DNA of 64,000 bases, from NCBI RefSeq assembly GCF_042738955.1, contig NZ_JBHYHC010000018.1:41263-105262 (forward strand). Reading direction: 5' to 3'. This document shows positions 54,421 through 61,186 of the stretch, piece by piece. The stretch is from Umezawaea sp042738955 (GTDB taxonomy: Bacteria; Actinomycetota; Actinomycetes; Mycobacteriales; Pseudonocardiaceae). The translations under genes and the position numbers were made by a program. How positions within the stretch are numbered: position 1 is the first letter of the stretch; each line of letters begins with the position of its first letter. Under the pieces are notes generated by a model that saw only the letters and a list, made by a program, of their open reading frames with translations, did not search any database and was not told the origin of the DNA.

Positions 54421-55124
54421 TGGTCCGGGTCCTGCTGCTGCACGGGCTCGCGGGCAAGCCCGCCGTGTGGGACCCGCTGCTCGCGCTGCTCCCCGAGGAC
54501 CTGGAGTTCGTCAACGCCGAACAGCCGTGGCACGGGATGTCCGACGGCACGTGGGCCCACCACCCCGACCCGGTGCGGCTCGTCGTGGACGCGGTCCGCC
54601 CGGAGCACGACGTGGTGGTGGCGCACTCGTTCGGCGCCACCCTGCTGGCCGAGGCGTACGCGACCGGACGCGTGCCCGCGCGGCCGACGGTGCTGCTCTG
54701 CCCGTTCCACCGGTCGTCGGTCGCCGAGTTCGACTGGTCGACGATCTCCTACTACCTGAACGACTTCCACCGCACGTTCGAAGAGGCCATGCGGGTCGGC
54801 GAGACCGCCCGCTTCCCGGAGAAGCGCCGCGCCTGGCTCGCCCGCGCGCTGCGCGACCAGGTCGGCCCCTACGGCTGGATGCGGTGGTTCGAGACCTACC
54901 TGCGGTCGCCGTTCCTCGACTTCGCCGAAGTCGGGAGCCCGCTGCTGGTGCTGTCCGGCGTGCACGACGTCGCCGCCCGCCCCGAGGACGGGCGGGCCCT
55001 CACGAAGTCGTTGCCGCGCGGCCGGTTCGAGCTGCTCGACGACTGCGGCCACTTCCCGATGCTGGAACAGCCCGCCAGGGTCGCGGCGCTGATCCGCGAT
55101 TTCCTCGACGACGCCTGGAGTTGA
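54420..55124 (+). CDS. Alpha/beta hydrolase of the PKS operon
   Basis: This 234-residue protein has VLLLHGLAGKPAVWDPL, the nucleophile in VVVAHSFGATLLAEAYA (Ser about 68), an acid in LVLSGVHDVAARPEDG, and the His in LDDCGHFPMLEQPARVA. That is a complete and well-ordered triad. It starts inside the KS stop codon and ends one base before the double-hotdog gene. Plausible jobs are releasing the acyl chain, an editing thioesterase, or transfer to another carrier. It is not obviously a type II TE of the GxSxG/RAG class. Confidence 0.85.
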   Translation: MVRVLLLHGLAGKPAVWDPLLALLPEDLEFVNAEQPWHGMSDGTWAHHPDPVRLVVDAVRPEHDVVVAHSFGATLLAEAYATGRVPARPTVLLCPFHRSSVAEFDWSTISYYLNDFHRTFEEAMRVGETARFPEKRRAWLARALRDQVGPYGWMRWFETYLRSPFLDFAEVGSPLLVLSGVHDVAARPEDGRALTKSLPRGRFELLDDCGHFPMLEQPARVAALIRDFLDDAWS

Positions 55125-55125
55125 C

Positions 55126-56085
55126 GTGAGCCCCACCGTTACCGACAAGACCACGACCACGCAGATCCGGCCCCGCTACGAGGGCTCGAACATCTGCACC
55201 TGGATCGGCTTCAAGCACGTCAACTACATGGTCGAGGAAGCCGTGCTGGACCACCTGCGCCAGCGCGGGTTCCCGGCGGGCGCGCTGTACGAGCGCTACG
55301 GCCTGTGCACCGACATCACCGACCTGGACACCAAGATCCTCACGGCGTTCCACATCGACGACCTGGCCACGGCCACCGTCAAGGAGGTCGCGCACGACGG
55401 CCCCGAGCTGCGGCTGGCCGTCGAGTTCACCGTCGACCGCGGCAAGCCCGTGCGCGCGGTGAAGTCGAAGGTGTCCGTGTCGCTGCGCCTGGACCCGCAC
55501 GGCTTCGACGCCGAGGACGCGCCCGCCGAGCTGGCGCCCCACGTCGTGGACGCGATCTCCGCGCCCAGCGACAAGGTCGTCCCGATCACCGTCGGCGACG
55601 CCGACCCGCTGGACCTGCTCACCGCGGGCCGCAACGCGTTCGGCTGGGCGTGGCGGATGCCGTACTTCTACTGCCACTTCACCGAGCGCGTGCAGATGTC
55701 GGGCTACCTGCGCCAGATGGAGGAGATCCTCGACCTGTTCGTCGAGGACCGCGGCGTCTCGATCAAGACCCTGCTCGACGAGCAGAACTGGATCCCGGTC
55801 GTGCCGCACTCGCGGATCACGTTCCTGGCCGAGGCGAAGATGGAGGAGACGCTCTACACCGTCTTCACCGTCGAGGACATCTTCAAGCGCTACACGTTCA
55901 CCGCCCGCATGGACTGCTACGTGCTGCGCGACGGCGTGCTCGTGCCCACCGCCACCGGCAAGATCACCCACGGCTGGGCCGTGATCGAGAACCGCAAGGA
56001 CTGGAGCCTGGTCAACTTCGACGACCGGCTCACCGACGCCCTCACCGGCAAGGCGGGCGTGATCTCCGGCCGCGGGACGGTCTGA
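55126..56085 (+). CDS. Double-hotdog thioesterase/dehydratase-like protein
   Basis: This 319-residue protein is built of two hotdog-like halves. The first (about 15-120) has SNICTWIGFKHVNYMVEEAVLDHLRQRG, the helix and start of a 4HBT-type acyl-ACP thioesterase. The second (about 160-300) has MPYFYCHFTERVQMSGYLRQMEEI, PHSRITFLAEAKM and LVPTATGKITHGW. Residues that could act are the His-Val-Asn of FKHVN and the paired acidic/polar residues of the second half. I know no exact family name. It may hydrolyse, isomerise or dehydrate the chain on the ACP. GTG after GGAG. Confidence 0.65.
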   Translation: MSPTVTDKTTTTQIRPRYEGSNICTWIGFKHVNYMVEEAVLDHLRQRGFPAGALYERYGLCTDITDLDTKILTAFHIDDLATATVKEVAHDGPELRLAVEFTVDRGKPVRAVKSKVSVSLRLDPHGFDAEDAPAELAPHVVDAISAPSDKVVPITVGDADPLDLLTAGRNAFGWAWRMPYFYCHFTERVQMSGYLRQMEEILDLFVEDRGVSIKTLLDEQNWIPVVPHSRITFLAEAKMEETLYTVFTVEDIFKRYTFTARMDCYVLRDGVLVPTATGKITHGWAVIENRKDWSLVNFDDRLTDALTGKAGVISGRGTV

Positions 56086-56089
56086 CCCC

Positions 56090-57181
56090 GTGACCGCCAC
56101 GACTCCCGTCGACCGCACGGGTCGACTCGTCTTCTCGGCCTGGTCCGCCGTGTCGCCCTACGGCATCGGCGGCGACGCCTTCACCGCGGGCGTCGTGGCG
56201 GGCCGGGACGCGACCACCGAGCTGGACCAGGAGACCTACCCCGGCCCGTACCCGCGGGCCGGGCTGGTGCCCGAGTTCAGCGCCGCGGGCGCGTTGGGCC
56301 GCAAGGGGACCAGGACCATGGACCGGGTCACGGCCATCGCCGTGTCCGCCGTCGGGCAGGTCATCTCCGACTGCGGCCCCGACCTGCTCGCCGAGCCGGA
56401 CCGGGTCGGCCTGGTGCTGGGCACCGGGTCCGGCTCCGTCCAGTCCATCATGGACTTCACCAAGGACTCGCTGACCGGGATCAAGCCCTACCACGTCGAC
56501 CCGGCGCTGTTCCCGAACACGGTGATGAACCGCGCGGCCGGGCAGAGCGCCATCTGGCACGGCATCAAGGGCCCCAACACGACCATCGCGGGCGGGGCCC
56601 TGACCGGCCTGCTGGCGTTGAGCTACGCCGTGCGGCTCTACCGCGGCGGCCACTGCGACCGGGCCCTGCTCGGCGCGGCCGAGGAGTACTCGGTGCAGCG
56701 CGCGTGGCTGGAGTACCACGGTCGCACCGGTGACGGCGACGCGCCCGCGCTCGGCGAGGGCGGCGCGGTGTTCCTGCTGGAGCAGGCGTCGGACGCCGAG
56801 TCGGCCGGTCGGTCGCCGCTCGCGACCGTCCTGGCCACCCGGTTCCGCGCGTTCGGCGACGCCGCGGACGCCCGCCAAGCCGTGGCGGACTGCGTGCGGG
56901 CCGCGTTGACCCAGGCAGGCGTCACGGCCGCCGATGTGCGGCTGGTCGCGCCCGCCGGTGGTGAGTTCGAGGCCGCCGAGGACGGCGGCCTGGCCGACGC
57001 GCTCGACGGCGGCACGCCCGAGTTCGTCCGGTGTGGACGGTTGTTCGGCGACACGTCCGCCGCCGGCGCCAGCTTCCAGTTGGCGGCCGTGCTCGCCACG
57101 GGCGGCGGCGGGATCGCGCTGGTCACCGGCGTGGACCGGGACGGCACGGTCGGCTGCGCGGTGCTGGGGCTGGCCGGATGA
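56090..57181 (+). CDS. Chain-length-factor-like KS (CLF, catalytically dead)
   Basis: This 363-residue thiolase-fold protein resembles KSbeta/CLF. It has the fold landmarks (FSAWSAVSPYGIG; GLVLGTGSGSVQSI; DTSAAGASFQLAAVLA). All three KS catalytic residues are replaced: the Cys position reads TIAGGALTG, the HGTGT motif reads VAPAGGEFEAAED, and the late His is gone in RLFGDTSAAG. In type II PKSs such a partner pairs with the KS and sets chain length. It is separated from the KS by two genes. GTG start, four bases after the previous stop; the 3' ATGA overlaps the next gene. Confidence 0.85.
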   Translation: MTATTPVDRTGRLVFSAWSAVSPYGIGGDAFTAGVVAGRDATTELDQETYPGPYPRAGLVPEFSAAGALGRKGTRTMDRVTAIAVSAVGQVISDCGPDLLAEPDRVGLVLGTGSGSVQSIMDFTKDSLTGIKPYHVDPALFPNTVMNRAAGQSAIWHGIKGPNTTIAGGALTGLLALSYAVRLYRGGHCDRALLGAAEEYSVQRAWLEYHGRTGDGDAPALGEGGAVFLLEQASDAESAGRSPLATVLATRFRAFGDAADARQAVADCVRAALTQAGVTAADVRLVAPAGGEFEAAEDGGLADALDGGTPEFVRCGRLFGDTSAAGASFQLAAVLATGGGGIALVTGVDRDGTVGCAVLGLAG

Positions 57182-57492
57182 CCGCGGTGGAGGAGGGGAC
57201 GCGGATCTTCGTGGATCCGGAGGACCCGGTGTTCGCCGGGCACTACCCCGGATTCCCGATCCTGCCCGGCCTGTTCGTGGTCGAGCACGTGCACGCGGCC
57301 GTCCGCGATCGACTGCCAGGCAAGCGGGTCAGCGCGGTGCAGCGGGCCAAGTTCCTCCGGCCCGTGTTCCCCGGCGACACGCTGTCCATCGCGGCGGAGT
57401 TCGAGGACGACGGCGACGGCGTGCGGGTGTCGGCCGTGGTGTCGAAGGACGACGGGCCCGTCGCGGAGATCAAGCTGAGGTACTCGGCATGA
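57178..57492 (+). CDS. Short FabZ-like hotdog dehydratase, catalytic His present
   Basis: This 104-residue protein, short for a FabZ, contains FAGHYPGFPILPGLFVVEHVHAAV. This matches the FabZ dehydratase motif H-x-P-G-x-P followed by the acidic residue (Glu), so the general acid/base pair is complete. It also contains RAKFLRPVFPGDTL, the usual K/R-F strand. The N-terminal helix found in most FabZ proteins is missing. It overlaps neighbours by 4 bases (ATGA) on both sides. It probably works as a heteromer with the next protein. Confidence 0.85.
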   Translation: MTAVEEGTRIFVDPEDPVFAGHYPGFPILPGLFVVEHVHAAVRDRLPGKRVSAVQRAKFLRPVFPGDTLSIAAEFEDDGDGVRVSAVVSKDDGPVAEIKLRYSA

Positions 57493-57968
57493 CCGGCGTC
57501 GCGGGCATCAAGAAGATCATCCCGCACCGCTTCCCGGTGCTGCTGGTGGACCGGGTGTCCGAAGTGGACCCCGGCCGCACGCTGGTCGCGCACAAGGCGG
57601 TCAGCGGCCGCGAGCCGTGCTACGACGGGCTTCCCGACGACGCCGACCACGCGTACCCGATCGGCCTGCTGCTGGAGTCGTGGGCGCAGTGCGCGGTGCT
57701 GCTCACCCGGTGGGAGAGCCCGAACCCGGACGTGCTGGCGGACAAGGTGGAGCTGATCACCGGGATCCGCGGGGTGTCGCTGCTGGCCCCGGTGTACCCC
57801 GGCGACGTGCTGACCCACCACGTGCGGCTCGTCCGCGAGGTCGACGACGCCGCGATCCTGGCCGGGCACAGCGTGGTCGCCGGTCGCACGGTGCTGGAGA
57901 TCGGCACGTTCACGATGGCCCGCCGCGGGGTCGAGGTCCTGCGGCCGCAACGGGGAGTGGTGGCATGA
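57489..57968 (+). CDS. FabZ-like hotdog protein lacking the catalytic His motif
   Basis: This 159-residue protein starts KKIIPHRFPVLLVDRVSEVD and carries the FabZ N-terminal features. Where FabZ has GHFPGxPIMPG it reads CYDGLPDDADHAYPIGLLLESWAQC, so the His-Pro-Gly is lost while the later Glu (LLLES) is kept. The central helix and the strand GVSLLAPVYPGDVLTHHVRL are present. It is therefore probably inactive alone and serves as the partner of the 104-residue dehydratase, as in heteromeric dehydratases described for ishigamide-type systems. Confidence 0.8.
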   Translation: MTGVAGIKKIIPHRFPVLLVDRVSEVDPGRTLVAHKAVSGREPCYDGLPDDADHAYPIGLLLESWAQCAVLLTRWESPNPDVLADKVELITGIRGVSLLAPVYPGDVLTHHVRLVREVDDAAILAGHSVVAGRTVLEIGTFTMARRGVEVLRPQRGVVA

Positions 57969-58699
57969 GGCGCGTCGCGCTGGTTTCCGGAGGATCGCGC
58001 GGGATCGGGCACAAGGTGGTGACCCGGCTCGCCGAGGACGGCTACGACGTCGCGTTCTGCTACCAGTCGAACGTGGACGCCGCCGCGGTCGTGGCGAAGG
58101 AGGCCGAGGCCGCCGGGGCGACCGTGTTCACCGCGCAGGTGGACGTGTCGCAGCGGCGCGAGGTCGAGGTGTTCGTGAAGACCGCGGAGAAGGAGCTCGG
58201 CGGTCTGCACACCGTCGTGTCGTGCGCGGGCATCGTGCGGGACAACCCGCTGGTGCTGCTCAAGGACGACGACTGGCAGGCGGTGCTGCGGGTCAACCTC
58301 GACGGCACGTACTACCTGTGCAAGGCCGCGGCGTTCTCGATGATGAAGCGCCGCACGGGCAGCGTGGTCACGATGTCGTCCGTCGCGGGCGTGTACGGCA
58401 ACGCGGCGCAGACGAACTACTCGGCGTCCAAGGCCGGGATCATCGGGTTCAGCAAGGCGCTGTCCAAGGAGGTCGCCAAGTACGGCATCCGGGTCAACGC
58501 CGTCGCCCCCGGTTTCATCGAGACCGACATGGTCGCCGGCCTCGCCGACGACTTCGTGGCGCGGATGACCGAGAAGATCCCGCTCGGCCGGTTCGGCACG
58601 GCCGACGAGGTCGCGGACCTGGTGTCGTTCCTGGCGTCCGACCGCGCGACCTACGTGACCGGCCAGGTGTTCGGCGTCGACGGCGGGTTGGTGCTGTGA
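57965..58699 (+). CDS. 3-oxoacyl-ACP reductase (FabG-type KR)
   Basis: This 244-residue SDR reduces the beta-keto group with NADPH. It has VALVSGGSRGIGHKV (cofactor TGxxxGxG), NAG equivalent VVSCAGIVRDN, catalytic Ser in VTMSSVAGVYG, and Tyr-x3-Lys in NYSASKAGIIGFSKAL. It closes with YVTGQVFGVDGGLVL. The preference for chain-bound substrates is usual in FabG. ATGA overlap with the dehydratase before it, GTGA with the next gene, so it is tightly coupled in the operon. Confidence 0.94.
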   Translation: MRRVALVSGGSRGIGHKVVTRLAEDGYDVAFCYQSNVDAAAVVAKEAEAAGATVFTAQVDVSQRREVEVFVKTAEKELGGLHTVVSCAGIVRDNPLVLLKDDDWQAVLRVNLDGTYYLCKAAAFSMMKRRTGSVVTMSSVAGVYGNAAQTNYSASKAGIIGFSKALSKEVAKYGIRVNAVAPGFIETDMVAGLADDFVARMTEKIPLGRFGTADEVADLVSFLASDRATYVTGQVFGVDGGLVL

Positions 58700-59388
58700 A
58701 GCCCAAGTTCTACTTCTCCCTGCGCAGCCCGTACTCCTGGATGGCGTACCGGGACCTGCTGGACCGCCACCCCGACGTGGCCGAGGCCGTGGAGTGGGTG
58801 CCGTTCTTCGAACCCGACGAGCTGAGCGAGCGGATGCTGGCCGAACGGGGGGAGGAGTTCCCGTACTCGGCGATGTCGCGCGCGAAGCACTTCTACATCC
58901 TCCAGGACGTCGGCAGGCTCACGAAGGCGCGCGGGCTGCCGTTGACGTGGCCGGTCGACCGCGCGCCGGTCTGGGAGGTGCCGCACCTCGGGTACCTCGT
59001 GGCGGAGCGGAACGGGAAGGGCCCCGAGTACATCGCGGCGGTGTACCGCGCGCGGTGGGAGCTGGGGCTGAACATCTGCGACCCGGCCGTGATCGCCGAC
59101 GTCGCCACCTCGCTCGGGCTGGACCCGGTCGAGGTGTCCACCGCCGCCACGTCACCCGACCTGCGGTTGGCGGGCGTGGAGGTCCTGCTGCGGATCTGCA
59201 AGGACGGCGTGTTCGGCGTGCCGTTCTTCGTGCACCGGTTCTCCCGGTTCTGGGGGATGGACCGGCTGGACGAGTTCGCCGCGCACCTGCGGTCGAAGCT
59301 GGCCCCCGCGGGCGCGCTGCCCCCCACGGCGTCGTCCGTCTCGGTCGGGCGGTCGTCGGAGGAGAGCCACGCGGGCGGCTGCGGCTGA
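58696..59388 (+). CDS. DsbA/HCCA-isomerase-like (kappa-GST) protein
   Basis: This 230-residue protein begins KPKFYFSLRSPYSWMAYRDLL. This matches the SPYSxxA region of 2-hydroxychromene-2-carboxylate isomerases, where the Ser binds glutathione-like thiols. It then shows a thioredoxin-like fold with an inserted helical domain and ICKDGVFGVPFFVHRFSRFWGMDRL (split), the classical family end. No CxxC is present, so it is an isomerase type, not a disulfide oxidase. In a reducing PKS this could set a cis double bond. Last gene of the operon; the tail ends ESHAGGCG. Confidence 0.82.
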   Translation: MKPKFYFSLRSPYSWMAYRDLLDRHPDVAEAVEWVPFFEPDELSERMLAERGEEFPYSAMSRAKHFYILQDVGRLTKARGLPLTWPVDRAPVWEVPHLGYLVAERNGKGPEYIAAVYRARWELGLNICDPAVIADVATSLGLDPVEVSTAATSPDLRLAGVEVLLRICKDGVFGVPFFVHRFSRFWGMDRLDEFAAHLRSKLAPAGALPPTASSVSVGRSSEESHAGGCG

Positions 59389-59391
59389 CGG

Positions 59392-59429
59392 GACCTGGCT
59401 CCCCCGGACACCTCCGGGGGAGCCAGGTC
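59392..59429. terminator. Terminator of the PKS operon
   Basis: GACCTGGCTCCCCCGGA (59392-59408) pairs perfectly over 17 bp with TCCGGGGGAGCCAGGTC (59413-59429); the loop is CACC. It begins three bases after the last stop and closes the operon against the convergent HAF-repeat gene. Confidence 0.9.
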
Positions 59430-59434
59430 GTCGG

Positions 59435-60457
59435 TCAGGAGCAGCGCCAGAACGCGGGCTGGCTGAACGTGGTGGAGTTCCAGCTGTAGCCCGCGACCGT
59501 GCCGTTGTCGGCCGAGACCTCGAACGTCCGCTGCCCGCTGAGCGTGCCGACCTTGGCCGTGCCCTGCCACACCCAGTGCGCGGCGGTGAGGCCGGTGACG
59601 ATCTTCCAGCCGGTCGTCTGGCCGGTGCGGTTGATCGACGTGATCAGGTTGGACGCGACCGGCTTGGTGATCGAGCCGTCCTGCTCCCACACCGCCCCGA
59701 CCATGCCGCCCGCGTTGATCGCGCCTGCGACGCGGCCGTTGGAGATGGCCTCGCCGTAGACGGACGTGGTGCCCGACGGCGTCGGCAGGACCCGCGCCGA
59801 TCCGGCCTTCCACAGGTACAGCGCCGTGGCGTCGATGGAGTTCGTGATCGTGGGGTAGTACTCGACCAGCACGGTGCCGTCCTGGTCGACGGCCTGCCCG
59901 AGCGTCTGGCCCGTCGACGGCAGACCGCCCAGCTTCACCACGGTGCCGGGCGCGCTCGCGGGCCACAGGACCGCGGTGCGCACGAGGTAGGTCGAGCCGC
60001 CGGACGTGACGTTCGAACCGACCTCGCCGACGATGTCACCCGCGTCGTTGACCCCGTTGGCCCAGGAGTGCTGCGCGCCCGCCGGTTCGGGCAGCACCTG
60101 CAACGCGGTGCCGACCGAGCGGAACGCGCGCTGGTGGTTGCCGGTCGTCGCGCTGGTGTGCCCGACGATCGTGCCGGACTTGTTCACGCCCGACACGAAG
60201 GCGTGGGAGTAGCCGGGAACCGTGCCGTAGTCGACGGCCTGACCGCCGACCCAGCGGACGGCGTGCACCGTCCCGCCCGACGTCTGCGCCTCGCCCGCGT
60301 ACCCGCTCAGGCTGTCGGCGGCCCGCACCACGCCCTGGGTGAGGCCCGCGGGCAGCGGAAGGTTGGTCGACGTCCACGTGCACGTCGCCGCGGAGGCGGT
60401 GGGGGAGACGATCGCGGTGAGCGCCAACGCGACGACCACCGGGTAGCTGAACCGCAT
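59435..60457 (-). CDS. Secreted HAF-repeat beta-rich protein
   Basis: This 340-residue exported protein has a signal peptide (VVVALALTAIVSPTASA). The mature part consists of HAF-like repeats (VHAVRW, YSHAFVSGVNKSGTIVG, QRAFRS, SWANGVNDAGDIVGEVG, TAVLWP, ALYLWKAG), typical of extracellular propeller proteins. Two Cys frame the chain (ATCTW and FWRCS). No enzyme active site is visible. ATG at 60457 after AAGGAGA. It is convergent with the PKS operon and not part of it. Confidence 0.75.
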   Translation of the reverse strand: MRFSYPVVVALALTAIVSPTASAATCTWTSTNLPLPAGLTQGVVRAADSLSGYAGEAQTSGGTVHAVRWVGGQAVDYGTVPGYSHAFVSGVNKSGTIVGHTSATTGNHQRAFRSVGTALQVLPEPAGAQHSWANGVNDAGDIVGEVGSNVTSGGSTYLVRTAVLWPASAPGTVVKLGGLPSTGQTLGQAVDQDGTVLVEYYPTITNSIDATALYLWKAGSARVLPTPSGTTSVYGEAISNGRVAGAINAGGMVGAVWEQDGSITKPVASNLITSINRTGQTTGWKIVTGLTAAHWVWQGTAKVGTLSGQRTFEVSADNGTVAGYSWNSTTFSQPAFWRCS

Positions 60458-60533
60458 GATTCTCCTTGACTGGTAAGGAAACCAACGGCCCACGGTGGCG
60501 AAACGGGCTGACTCGCGGCTGACCGTGCGCTGA

Positions 60534-61145
60534 TCAGCCGCGGCGCAGGACGAGGTCGAGGCCGAAGTCGAACCGCTCGTCGAACCCGGCGCGGTCGAGG
60601 TGGGGCAGGACGCGGGCCAGCGCCGGGTACGCGCCCGCCGTGACCGCGCGGGCGAGCCGGTGGTCGCCCGGATCGGGGAACGCCTGCTCCTCCTGCGCCA
60701 GCCCCAGGGTGAAGTAGACGACCGTCCAGCACAGCCACACGGCTTCCTTCTCGCCGTGGCCGTCGGCGAGGAGCGCGCCGACCAGCGCGTCGGCGAAACC
60801 GAGGGTCGCGGGCTCGGCGGCGTAGGTGCCCGCGACGATCGACGCGCCGTCGCGGTGCCGCAGGAGGGCCTGGCGGTAGCGGTGGGCGAGTTCGCGCACG
60901 CGGTCGTGCGGGTCGGCGGGCAGGTCGTCCGTGGAGGCCTTGGCGATGATCGCGTCGGCCATCAGTTCCCGCAGGCGGGCCTTGGTCTTCGCGTGCCACA
61001 GGACGGTGTTCATCCGCACGTCCAGGCGGGTCGCGATCGAGCGGATCGACACCGCGTCCGCGCCCTGCTCGTCCATCAGGTCCAACGCGGTCCACACCAC
61101 GGAGTCGACGTCGAGGCCCGATCTGCTCGCTTGACTCTTGGTCAC
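60534..61145 (-). CDS. TetR-family regulator of the flavin monooxygenase
   Basis: This 203-residue repressor has an N-terminal HTH (DLMDEQGADAVSIRSIATRL; VRMNTVLWHAKTKARLRELM) and a C-terminal domain like TetR_C of tetracycline-type repressors (YAAEPATLGFADALVGALL; FTLGLAQEEQAF). The GTG at 61145 lies inside the first of two operator copies, so it represses itself. The divergent flavin monooxygenase (TetX/aromatic-hydroxylase class) is the evident target, and an aromatic or antibiotic ligand is likely. Confidence 0.88.
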   Translation of the reverse strand: MTKSQASRSGLDVDSVVWTALDLMDEQGADAVSIRSIATRLDVRMNTVLWHAKTKARLRELMADAIIAKASTDDLPADPHDRVRELAHRYRQALLRHRDGASIVAGTYAAEPATLGFADALVGALLADGHGEKEAVWLCWTVVYFTLGLAQEEQAFPDPGDHRLARAVTAGAYPALARVLPHLDRAGFDERFDFGLDLVLRRG

Positions 61146-61177
61146 CGACCTAGTATATCTCTTGGTCAGTGACCAAG
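61137..61177. promoter_or_regulatory. Two TetR operators
   Basis: CTTGGTC-AGT-GACCAAG (61161-61177) is a perfect 7-bp inverted repeat. CTTGGTC-ACC-GACCTAG (61137-61153) is the same with one mismatch. Centres are 24 bp apart. They cover the TetR start codon and lie just before the monooxygenase ribosome site. Confidence 0.8.
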
Positions 61178-61186
61178 GAGGCAGCG

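Noticed and set aside
52898..59388. Aromatic (angucycline/anthracycline) type II PKS
   Set aside because: No aromatase or cyclase, KS and CLF are not adjacent, and two dehydratase-like proteins plus KR point to a reduced polyene chain.
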